DNA of 31,194 nucleotides from contig CAZJRF010000010.1 of the NCBI GenBank assembly GCA_964548475.1, forward strand, positions 1-31,194. Reading direction: 5' to 3'. Source of the DNA: VGBK01 sp964548475 (GTDB taxonomy: Bacteria > Actinomycetota > Acidimicrobiia > Spongiisociales > UBA11373). The translations under genes were made by a program, and so were the position numbers. Positions 22,084 through 28,248 of the stretch are shown here, piece by piece. The notes under the pieces are model-generated. The model did not search any database. It had not been told where the DNA came from and saw nothing but the letters and a program-made list of their open reading frames with translations. Each line of letters opens with the position of its first letter. The stretch's first letter is position 1.

Positions 22084-22398
22084 TCAGACGCAGCCCTTTG
22101 GCTTGGGCAGTCCCGACACATAGGCCATCTTGCGAGCGGGCTTGCCCGGGAACAGCCCGTAGAGGTCCTTGGTGCTCACCCCGGCGAGGGTGGTGACCCG
22201 GCGGAGGGTGGCCGTCTCCCCCTGCTCGGCGAAGTCGCTGCGTAGGAAACGGATCACCTTCCAGTGATCCTCGGCCAGGTCGATGCCGATCTGGGAGGCC
22301 AGGAAGGCAGCCATCTCCTCGGTCCACTCGTTGGGCTCGGTCATGAACCCCTCGTCGTCGAGGTGCACCTCACGACCGGCGATGGTGGCGATGGGCAT
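22084..22398 (-). CDS. TusE/DsrC-family sulfur relay protein with a single C-terminal cysteine
   Basis: 104 residues. N-terminal HLDDEGFMTEPNEWTEEMA and LAEDHWKVIRFLRSDF are typical of DsrC/TusE. The C-terminal arm ends GLPKPKGCV, with the penultimate Cys (C103) that carries sulfur. True DsrC has a second Cys ten residues before it in the motif MACKIAGLPKP; here the corresponding position is Ala (KMAYVSGLPKP). The protein should therefore accept and pass on persulfide like TusE but not form the DsrC trisulfide intermediate. It is preceded by AAGGAGAG upstream of ATG 22398. It lies between the DUF1641 and DsrE genes. Confidence 0.92.
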   Translation of the reverse strand: MPIATIAGREVHLDDEGFMTEPNEWTEEMAAFLASQIGIDLAEDHWKVIRFLRSDFAEQGETATLRRVTTLAGVSTKDLYGLFPGKPARKMAYVSGLPKPKGCV

Positions 22399-22431
22399 TT
22401 GGGTATCTCTCCTTAGGTGGGGATGTCTTGG

Positions 22432-23157
22432 CTAGATGGAGGGCGTTGAATTCTCGGGTGAGGGTGCGGCCGCCGCGCCGACGGGATCGCTTCCCAGGGC
22501 CTCCAGCAGTCCGAGCACCCGAGCCAGGCCGCGCCGAGCCTCAGGACGTCGCACCTGCCACAGCAAGCGCAGGAGGCCTTTGTCCTCCGCCGGGGGCCGG
22601 CGGAGCTCGGCGGCCACCCGGGGCAAGAGACCCACGACCTCGGGGGTGGCCAGCTCTTTGAGGGCCTCCAACGCGGGGGGCAAGGCCTCCCCCAGAGAGT
22701 GCAGGTCCTCGCGGCCGAGCGAAGCTACCACCCGGTCCATGACCTCCTTGCCGCCCTTGGCAAAGGCGAAGTAGCCCCGCTCCTCCAGGTCGGCGAGGCC
22801 TCGCATGGCGGCCACGACCACCTCCCGGCCCAGCGGGGACAGGTCCGCGCCCAGCTGGGAGAGGCTCTCCACCTGGTCGAGGAGGGCCTCCAGATAGGGC
22901 AGGTCCCGCAGGAGGCGTCTCAACAGGCGCAGGAGATCGGCCGGTTGAACGAAGGCGCGCACGTCGTCCAGCTCCCGGCTGAGATGATCGACCGCTTCGG
23001 AGGTCAGGGGAACCAGATCACGCCGGAGCTCATCCCACATGCCCCGGCGCGCTTCCTGCTCGCGCAGGGCGGCGACGACGAAGTCGACCTGATGGGCGAG
23101 AGCGTCGAGCTTTGCTTCGAGGGTGGCCAGGCGGTCTTCGGCTACGGCCGTGGTCAT
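22432..23157 (-). CDS. DUF1641 domain-containing protein
   Basis: 241 residues, mostly alpha-helical. The N-terminus holds a coiled-coil-like helix (DRLATLEAKLDALAHQVDFVV). The DUF1641 core is near residues 110-150 with REVVVAAMRGLADLEERGYF and AFAKGGKEVMDRVVASLG. A low-complexity Ala/Pro/Ser tail ends the protein. DUF1641 proteins often sit beside sulfide:quinone oxidoreductases or formate dehydrogenases, with no known activity; a role as membrane-associated partner of the flavoprotein is inferred. It begins 4 nt after the SQR stop, so the two are tightly coupled. Confidence 0.88.
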   Translation of the reverse strand: MTTAVAEDRLATLEAKLDALAHQVDFVVAALREQEARRGMWDELRRDLVPLTSEAVDHLSRELDDVRAFVQPADLLRLLRRLLRDLPYLEALLDQVESLSQLGADLSPLGREVVVAAMRGLADLEERGYFAFAKGGKEVMDRVVASLGREDLHSLGEALPPALEALKELATPEVVGLLPRVAAELRRPPAEDKGLLRLLWQVRRPEARRGLARVLGLLEALGSDPVGAAAAPSPENSTPSI

Positions 23158-23161
23158 GGCG

Positions 23162-24391
23162 TCACCGCTCCTTCCCGTACATGCTCATCTCGGCCGGCAG
23201 CGGCAGCTCCCGGCCGCGCAGGAGCAGGTTCCAATACACCCAACGGAACATCATCTTCCCCCAGTGGTTGGTGACCGTCTCCTGCAGCAAGGAGAACGGC
23301 CCGATTCCCGGCAGCGGGTACTTGCCGGGCAGCGGTTCGGTTTCGTAGTTGAAGTCGATGAGCAGGCCTTTGCCGAAGCCGGATTCGATGAAGCAGTTGG
23401 CGTGCCCGTCGAATCTCTCCAGCATCGGGAGGCCTTCGACGTAGCGGGGGAAATTCTCGGCGAACCCCTCGACGGCAAAGTGCGCCACCGAGCCGGCTTT
23501 GGAGGTCGGCAAGGCGGCAGCGTCGCCGACGGCGAAGATGTTGCCGTGCTCCGGGGAAAGGAACGTTGCCCGGTCTACCGGCACGTGGTTCAACTCGTCG
23601 CCCAGGCCGGAGCGGGCGATCATCTCGGCTCCCATGTTCACCGGCACAGTCACCAGCAGCTCGTAAGGGATCTCCCGCTCGTCGTAGGAGACCAGGGTGT
23701 CGCGGTCGGGATCGACCCGCTCGACGTAGAAATCGGTCTCGGTCTGGATCGACTTCGATTCGAGCAAGTGGGACAGGTGGCGGGCGGCGATGGGCTTGGT
23801 GAACACCTCCCCCAAGGGCGTGGCGAACACGATCTCGACCCGGTCGCGCATTCCCCTCTCGTGGAACCACCAATCGGCGAGGAAGGTGAACTCGAGTGGG
23901 GCCACCGGGCACTTGAAGGGGGTCTCCATGATGTTGATAACCATGCGCCCGCCTTCCCAGCTCTTCAGGCGCTCGTAGAGGGCCACTGCCCCTTCCACCG
24001 AGTAGTAGTGGTGGATGCGGTCCCCCAGCGCCGGCCCGTCCAGCCCGGGGGTCTGCGAGGGAACCGGATGAGTGCCGGTGGCGATGACCAGGTAGTTGTA
24101 GTCCAGCTGCTTGCCTCCCTCGAGCGAGACGCGCTGCCGGGCCGGGTCGATCAGATCGATGGGCTGCATCACCATGTCGACCCCGGCAGGGATGAAGTCG
24201 CGGCGCGGCTTCATGACGTCCGGGGCGCGATAGATGCCGAAGGGGATGAACAGGTACCCGGGCTGGTAGTAGTGGCAGGGGGTCTCGTCGACGACGGTGA
24301 TCTCCCACTCCCCCGGGTCCAGCCGGGGCCGCAGCTTGTTGACCACCATCGTGCCGGCGGTGCCGGCTCCCAACACCAGCAGCTTCTTCAC
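23162..24391 (-). CDS. Sulfide:quinone oxidoreductase-like FAD-dependent oxidoreductase
   Basis: 409 residues from GTG 24391. FAD motif GAGTAG at 8-13; PCHYYQPGYLFIPFG at 38-52 as in SQR; a second Rossmann region around YLVIATGTHPV (100-110); C161 in FKCPVAPLEF and C333 in ANCFIESG fit the two redox cysteines of SQR that carry the sulfur chain, while the extra Cys near residue 128 of some SQR types is absent. FAD-binding NIFAVGDAAALP is at 284-295. The C-terminal part WGKMMFRWVYWNLLLRG looks amphipathic and fits monotopic membrane binding. Expected reaction: sulfide to polysulfide or persulfide with electrons to quinone. AAAGGAG lies 6 nt upstream. The start overlaps the stop of the regulator gene (GTGA). 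Confidence 0.9.
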   Translation of the reverse strand: MKKLLVLGAGTAGTMVVNKLRPRLDPGEWEITVVDETPCHYYQPGYLFIPFGIYRAPDVMKPRRDFIPAGVDMVMQPIDLIDPARQRVSLEGGKQLDYNYLVIATGTHPVPSQTPGLDGPALGDRIHHYYSVEGAVALYERLKSWEGGRMVINIMETPFKCPVAPLEFTFLADWWFHERGMRDRVEIVFATPLGEVFTKPIAARHLSHLLESKSIQTETDFYVERVDPDRDTLVSYDEREIPYELLVTVPVNMGAEMIARSGLGDELNHVPVDRATFLSPEHGNIFAVGDAAALPTSKAGSVAHFAVEGFAENFPRYVEGLPMLERFDGHANCFIESGFGKGLLIDFNYETEPLPGKYPLPGIGPFSLLQETVTNHWGKMMFRWVYWNLLLRGRELPLPAEMSMYGKER

Positions 24392-25194
24392 TGGTCGCTC
24401 CTTTGCGGTGTGTGATCGTATAACGGGGTGGCTCTCTGGCCCGGGTCGGCGGGGAGGTCCCCGTTCCCGGCCAGCCGAGATATCAGCGCGCCCAGCCGCG
24501 GCAGCAGACGCAAGACCCGCTCCTGCTCCTCCGGGGTGAGCCGGTGCACCTGTTCGAGGTGGGGTGCAATGGCCTGGACGGGCACGCCGAGTCCGGCGGC
24601 CAGCTGCCGTGCCTCCCGGGGGGCGGGCGGCCACCGGGTGGGGGCAATGCCGCCGACGAGCACCATCCCCTGTAGCCGGTCGCCCACCCTCACCAGGGTG
24701 CGGGCGCACAGGAAGCCAAACGGGGTGCTTCGCCAGCGAGGTTCCAGGTCGGGCTCGTCGGCCATCTCCTGCCAGCCCGAGATGCACCGCTCCAGGACCC
24801 CCGGATACCGGTGGGCGGCGGTGAACAGCCCGCAGGGGTTCCCGGCCTCGGCCAGGGGCCGCCCGGCCATGTCGGTGAGCACGACCATGACGCCGAGGAG
24901 CTCACCGAGGAGGCCGCTCAGCGCCTGCCCCGCCTCGGGCGTGATCAGGGGGCGATGTTCGATGTCGGCCGGGGCCGTCGCAGCAGCCGGGCTCGCGCGG
25001 CCGGCGAGCCATTCGAGAAGCCGGTCCTCCGGGAAGCGCCATTGGCGGCCGACCTTGATAGCCGGCAGCCGGCCATCCTCGGCCATGCGATAGACGGTGG
25101 ACTTGTCGACCCGCATGAGAGCGGCCACGTCGCGAGTGGTGACCAGCCTCACGCGCGATGTTGCATCTCCTGCATAGTTATGCATCGCCTGCAT
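24388..25194 (-). CDS. Excisionase-type HTH regulator with PocR-like sensor domain
   Basis: 268 residues if started at ATG 25194. Residues about 17-65 are an excisionase/MerR-like winged helix: LVTTRDVAALMRVDKSTVYR then GRLPAIKVGRQWRFPEDRLLEWLAG. Residues about 85-240 resemble a PocR-type sensor domain, with NPCGLFTAAH, RCISGWQEMA, GFLCARTLVRVGDRLQGMVLVGG and a helical C-terminus. Its three Cys-containing elements could respond to sulfur or redox signals, which is inference. The stop overlaps the SQR start by 4 bp, so the regulator leads the operon. Start alternatives are ATG 25185 and GTG 25152; the last sits closest to the HTH and has AGGAGA 13 nt upstream. The 5' end overlaps the TGCA array. 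Confidence 0.82.
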   Translation of the reverse strand: MQAMHNYAGDATSRVRLVTTRDVAALMRVDKSTVYRMAEDGRLPAIKVGRQWRFPEDRLLEWLAGRASPAAATAPADIEHRPLITPEAGQALSGLLGELLGVMVVLTDMAGRPLAEAGNPCGLFTAAHRYPGVLERCISGWQEMADEPDLEPRWRSTPFGFLCARTLVRVGDRLQGMVLVGGIAPTRWPPAPREARQLAAGLGVPVQAIAPHLEQVHRLTPEEQERVLRLLPRLGALISRLAGNGDLPADPGQRATPLYDHTPQRSDQ

Positions 25195-25210
25195 TGCTAT
25201 GCAGCATAGC
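25162..25210. promoter_or_regulatory. TGCA repeat array and palindrome, candidate operator of the sulfur operon
   Basis: Five TGCA cores begin at 25162, 25171, 25181, 25190 and 25200, alternating 9 and 10 bp apart. They form two direct repeats of a 14-bp unit, TGCATCTCCTGCAT and TGCATCGCCTGCAT (19 bp apart), each itself an inverted TGCAT pair, followed by a perfect palindrome GCTATGC-A-GCATAGC at 25196-25210. The array covers the likely -10 box and the proposed start of the HTH/PocR gene. It is a natural candidate for autoregulatory, cooperative binding by that regulator. Confidence 0.7.
25204..25209 (-). promoter_or_regulatory. -10 box for the sulfur operon
   Basis: On the minus strand TATGCT lies 9 nt before ATG 25194 and within the right-hand palindrome, so operator binding would directly compete with polymerase. 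Confidence 0.5.
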
Positions 25211-25262
25211 GCCGACGCGGAGGAAGTGTCCAATGGGATCCGCGGTCTGATGGACGTGACGC

Positions 25263-25802
25263 TTAGGCAGGCCGGTTTGCGGCCCGGCGGCGAGCCAGGT
25301 CTGCGGCCTGCTCGATCCAACGGTCCCGGTGGATGCGGCCCCGGAAAACGCCGAGCAGGTCTCCCACCCGTTGCAGGCCGTCCCCTTCCAGAGCGGCCAC
25401 CTGGCTGAAGGCAGTGATCCCGACTTTGTGCAGAAGAGCTTCGATGGCCGGCCCGATCCCCTTGATTTGCCTCAGGTCGTCGGAGGCCGGGCGAGGGGAG
25501 GGGCTGCTCCCGCTCTGCGCCAGGAGCACCTCCAGCCGGGAGATGCGGTGGTCCCGGTCGACCAGGTCGGCCCGGCGGGCCAGGCGCAGGGCCTCCAGTT
25601 CGGCGGAGACCTCCTGGAGGCGGGAGGTGACGACGGTGAGGTGGTCGGCAACGTCTTCCAGGGCCTGTAAGCGGGCCGCACGCTGGGCGAGAAGATGGTC
25701 GCGTGCAGCCAGGGCGGCGCGGGCCTCCTCCAGCTGCTCCTCCACCGGGCGCGATGATCCCGCCGATTGGGGTTGTCCAAGAGCGTGGCCGCCTTGCGTC
25801 AC
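25263..25802 (-). CDS. Coiled-coil plus helix-hairpin-helix protein, function unknown
   Basis: 179 residues from GTG 25802. Residues 21-95 form a long charged helix with heptad-like Leu/Ala spacing (EEQLEEARAALAARDHLLAQ, RLQEVSAELEALRLARR). Residues 109-165 are a helix-hairpin-helix region, DLRQIKGIGPAIEALLHKVG, ITAFSQVAAL and RIHRDRWIEQAADLAR, of the type found attached to many unrelated bacterial proteins and linked to nucleic acid or protein binding. GAGGAAG lies 4-10 nt upstream of the GTG, and TACACT at 25833-25828 could be its -10 box. It is divergent from the GNAT gene. No enzyme motif was seen. Confidence 0.72.
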   Translation of the reverse strand: MTQGGHALGQPQSAGSSRPVEEQLEEARAALAARDHLLAQRAARLQALEDVADHLTVVTSRLQEVSAELEALRLARRADLVDRDHRISRLEVLLAQSGSSPSPRPASDDLRQIKGIGPAIEALLHKVGITAFSQVAALEGDGLQRVGDLLGVFRGRIHRDRWIEQAADLARRRAANRPA

Positions 25803-25877
25803 CGCTTCCTCGCCGAATACTGGGAGGAGTGTAGAGACGGTGGCCGCGCGGGCCCGGCCGCGCCTGGGCGCGAGGTG

Positions 25878-25883
25878 TAGGTT
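25878..25883 (+). promoter_or_regulatory. -10 box for leaderless GNAT gene
   Basis: TAGGTT lies 7 nt before the GTG at 25891, with no ribosome-binding sequence between. Confidence 0.55.
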
Positions 25884-25890
25884 TCGGGTC

Positions 25891-26379
25891 GTGGAGGTGC
25901 GCAGGGCGGGCAGGGGCGATCTGGCAGCCATCGCACGGGTGGCGGAGGCGGCCCATTGGGATGCGTACTCCGGGCTCCTCGATTCCGCGACGGTCTCGGA
26001 GCTCTTGCGGCGCGACTTCTCCCCGGGCTCCCTGCGGCGTCGTCTCCTGTCGAGCCGGATCCTCTTGGCCAAAGAGGCGAGCCGGGTATTGGGCTTTGCC
26101 GAGGCAGTGGTCAAAGACGACCACATCTGCCTGACCGGGCTCGCCGTCGATCCGGAGAGGCGCCGTGCCGGGGTGGGCGCCGGGCTGCTGACGGCCGTAC
26201 GCGAATTGGCGCCGAGTTTGCCGGTATCTGCCGACGTGGTCCTGGGCTGTCTGGCGGTTGAAAGCTATCTGGAGGCCCAGGGCTTCGCCCCGGGCGAAGT
26301 ACTCCACACGAATCTGTTCGGCGAGCAGGCGGTAGAGCGGCGGTGGTGGATGGCGCCGGGCTCATCCCCCGTTGGCTAG
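25891..26379 (+). CDS. GNAT family N-acetyltransferase
   Basis: 162 residues. VEVRRAGRGDLAAIARVAEAAHWDAYSGLL is the N-terminal strand and helix pair; ILLAKEASRVLGFAEAVVKDDHICLTGLAVDPERRRAGVGAGLL contains the acetyl-CoA-binding motif A (R/Q-x-x-G-x-G/A as RRAGVG). CLAVESYLEAQGFAPGEV is the C-terminal motif B region with the common YxxxGF pattern. Substrate unknown. GTG 25891 is chosen because the fold begins there and a -10 box is 7 nt upstream; the frame is open far upstream but without homology. Adenosine deaminase follows 11 nt after its stop, with its own -10 box inside the 3' end of this gene. Confidence 0.85.
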   Translation: MEVRRAGRGDLAAIARVAEAAHWDAYSGLLDSATVSELLRRDFSPGSLRRRLLSSRILLAKEASRVLGFAEAVVKDDHICLTGLAVDPERRRAGVGAGLLTAVRELAPSLPVSADVVLGCLAVESYLEAQGFAPGEVLHTNLFGEQAVERRWWMAPGSSPVG

Positions 26380-26382
26380 CCT
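26377..26382 (+). promoter_or_regulatory. -10 box for leaderless adenosine deaminase gene
   Basis: TAGCCT overlaps the stop codon of the GNAT gene and lies 8 nt before the ATG at 26391. No ribosome-binding sequence is seen. Confidence 0.5.
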
Positions 26383-26390
26383 GGCCCGCC

Positions 26391-27437
26391 ATGGACCCGG
26401 CTGCCCTGCGCGTGCTGCCGAAGGTGGTTCTCCACGACCACCTGGACGGGGGGCTGCGGCCGCAGACCGTGCTGGATCTGGCAACCGCGGTGGGATACGA
26501 GGACCTGCCGGCGGAGGACGCCGTCGCTCTGGGTAAGTGGTTCTTCCAGGGAGAGTCGCAATCGTTGCCCCGTTACCTGGAGGCTTTCGGCCACACGGTG
26601 GCCGTGATGCAGACCCGGGAGGCTCTGGAGCGGGTCGCTTACGAGGCGGTAGTGGACCTGGCTGATGATGGAGCCGTCTATGGCGAGGTCCGCTTCGCGC
26701 CCATGCTCCACCGGCAGCTCGGCCTCTCCCTTACTCAGATAGTGGACGCGGTGCTGAGCGGCCTCGCGATGGGCCGGCGGAGCACCGAAATGGTGGCGTT
26801 CCTGATCCTGGATGCGATGAGGCAGGAATCAGACTCGCAGGAGGTGGTGGCGGCGGCCGCCGGGTTCGCCGGGCGGGGGGTGGTGGCTTTCGACCTCGCC
26901 GGCCCCGAAGCCGGGTTCCCGGCTTCTCGGCACCGGGCCGCGTGCCGCGCGGCCCGGGCGGGCGGTCTCCACTTGACCCTGCATGCTGGGGAGGCGGACG
27001 GCGTGGGCAGCATTGCCGACGCCCTCGGCTGCGGGGCCGAGCGCCTGGGGCACGGGGTGCGGCTGGTGGACGATCTCACCGTGCGCGAGGGACGCGTGGT
27101 GGCCATGGGGGCGGTGGGCGAGCGGGTGCGCTCGGAGGGGATCACCCTCGAGGTCTGTCCTTCCTCCAACCTGCACACGCAGGCCTTCCCCAGCATCGAC
27201 CAGCATCCGGTAGGCCTGCTGCACCGGGCAGGGTTCGCCGTCACCCTGAACCCCGACAACCGGCTCATGAGTGGCACCTCCATGAGCCGCGAATATGGGT
27301 TGGTGGCCGACCATCATGGATTCACGGGGGCCGATCTGCGGGCGACGGCGCTGCGGGCGGTGGAGGCCTCCTTCTGTGATCCCGTCACCCGCGAGGAGAC
27401 TCGGGAACGGGTGATGACCGGCTACCCGGCCGCCTAG
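26391..27437 (+). CDS. add: Adenosine deaminase
   Basis: 348-residue zinc enzyme converting adenosine to inosine in purine salvage. Metal and catalytic elements are LHDHLDGGLRP (HxH pair), VYGEVRFAP, LHAGE with the His and catalytic Glu, AERLGHGVRL with the His, LEVCPSSNLHTQA, and NPDNRLMSGTSMSREY, where the Asp is the fourth metal ligand. The HDHLDGGLRP and DNRLMSGTSM forms are those of actinobacterial adenosine deaminases. The length is normal. The ATG at 26391 starts right at the family N-terminus and has a -10 box 8 nt upstream. An AMP or adenine deaminase is less likely from these motifs. Confidence 0.93.
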   Translation: MDPAALRVLPKVVLHDHLDGGLRPQTVLDLATAVGYEDLPAEDAVALGKWFFQGESQSLPRYLEAFGHTVAVMQTREALERVAYEAVVDLADDGAVYGEVRFAPMLHRQLGLSLTQIVDAVLSGLAMGRRSTEMVAFLILDAMRQESDSQEVVAAAAGFAGRGVVAFDLAGPEAGFPASRHRAACRAARAGGLHLTLHAGEADGVGSIADALGCGAERLGHGVRLVDDLTVREGRVVAMGAVGERVRSEGITLEVCPSSNLHTQAFPSIDQHPVGLLHRAGFAVTLNPDNRLMSGTSMSREYGLVADHHGFTGADLRATALRAVEASFCDPVTREETRERVMTGYPAA

Positions 27438-27504
27438 GCACACCGACCCGGGCGTCGATCGATGAGAGCCGGGCCGGATGCAACCGCTCCGCCCTGTCGC
27501 GAAT

Positions 27505-28248
27505 TCAACCCTGACCGGGCCCGGCGCTGAGAGCGGCGCCGATGATGCCGGCGTTGTTGCGGAATCGGGCGGGGATGATCTCGGCCCGGGTGTGCAGCAG
27601 CGGCAGCCACTTCTCGTGCAGCCGGCTCACTCCCCCACCCGCGATGAGCAGGTCCGGAGAGAAGAGGCGCTCTATGTGGGCCAGGTACTTGTCGACCCGT
27701 CGGGCCCATGTGGTCCAACTGAGATCCTCGGCCGTCTTGGCGCTGGCCGCGGCGCGCCGTTCGGCGCTCCCTCCCCACATCAGCAAATGGCCCAGCTCGG
27801 TGTTGGGAACCAGCCGGCCGTCCACGAACAGGGCACTCCCGATGCCGGTGCCGAAAGTCAGCAGCAGCACCACCCCGGTCCGGCCCCGGCCGGCGCCCAG
27901 GCGCATCTCCGCGATGCCGGCCGCGTCGGCGTCGTTGAGGAGACTGGTGGGCGTCCCGGTTGCGGCTGAGATGAGGGCGGCACCGTCGGTGCCGACCCAG
28001 GAGGGGTCTATGTTGGCCGCCGTCCGCACTACTCCCCGCTGCACCACTGCGGGCACCGTGCAACCCAGCGGGCCCGACCATTCCAGGCGGGCGGCAAGCC
28101 GGGCCACGGCCTCGGCCACCGCCCGAGGGGTCGCAGGGTGGGGCGTGGCCGACTTACGTCTCGTCCCGACCAGGGTGCCGGTCTCCAACTCGACGATTGC
28201 CCCCTTGATCCGCGACCCCCCCACGTCCACCCCCAGCCCCCGGCTCAT
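27505..28248 (-). CDS. ppgK: Polyphosphate glucokinase (ROK family)
   Basis: 247 residues, the usual length of PPGK, which phosphorylates glucose using polyphosphate (and often ATP). The ROK/actin-like elements are LGVDVGGSRIKGAIV (phosphate 1), GCTVPAVVQRGVVRTAANID as in polyphosphate glucokinases, LLNDADAAGIAEMRLGAG with the catalytic Asp, and LLTFGTGIGSALFVDG (phosphate 2), followed by ELGHLLM with the glucose-binding Glu-x-x-His. The C-terminal LLIAGGGVS is the adenosine-site glycine loop. ATG 28248 overlaps the gcvPB stop in an ATGA quartet, and the AGGAGGAGGA sequence inside the end of gcvPB serves as ribosome-binding site. It is thus the last gene of the glycine decarboxylase operon. 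Confidence 0.92.
   Translation of the reverse strand: MSRGLGVDVGGSRIKGAIVELETGTLVGTRRKSATPHPATPRAVAEAVARLAARLEWSGPLGCTVPAVVQRGVVRTAANIDPSWVGTDGAALISAATGTPTSLLNDADAAGIAEMRLGAGRGRTGVVLLLTFGTGIGSALFVDGRLVPNTELGHLLMWGGSAERRAAASAKTAEDLSWTTWARRVDKYLAHIERLFSPDLLIAGGGVSRLHEKWLPLLHTRAEIIPARFRNNAGIIGAALSAGPGQG

Noticed and set aside
23123..24415. 430-codon plus-strand frame opposite the SQR-like gene
   Set aside because: Antisense of a clearly conserved flavoprotein; no domain pattern of its own.
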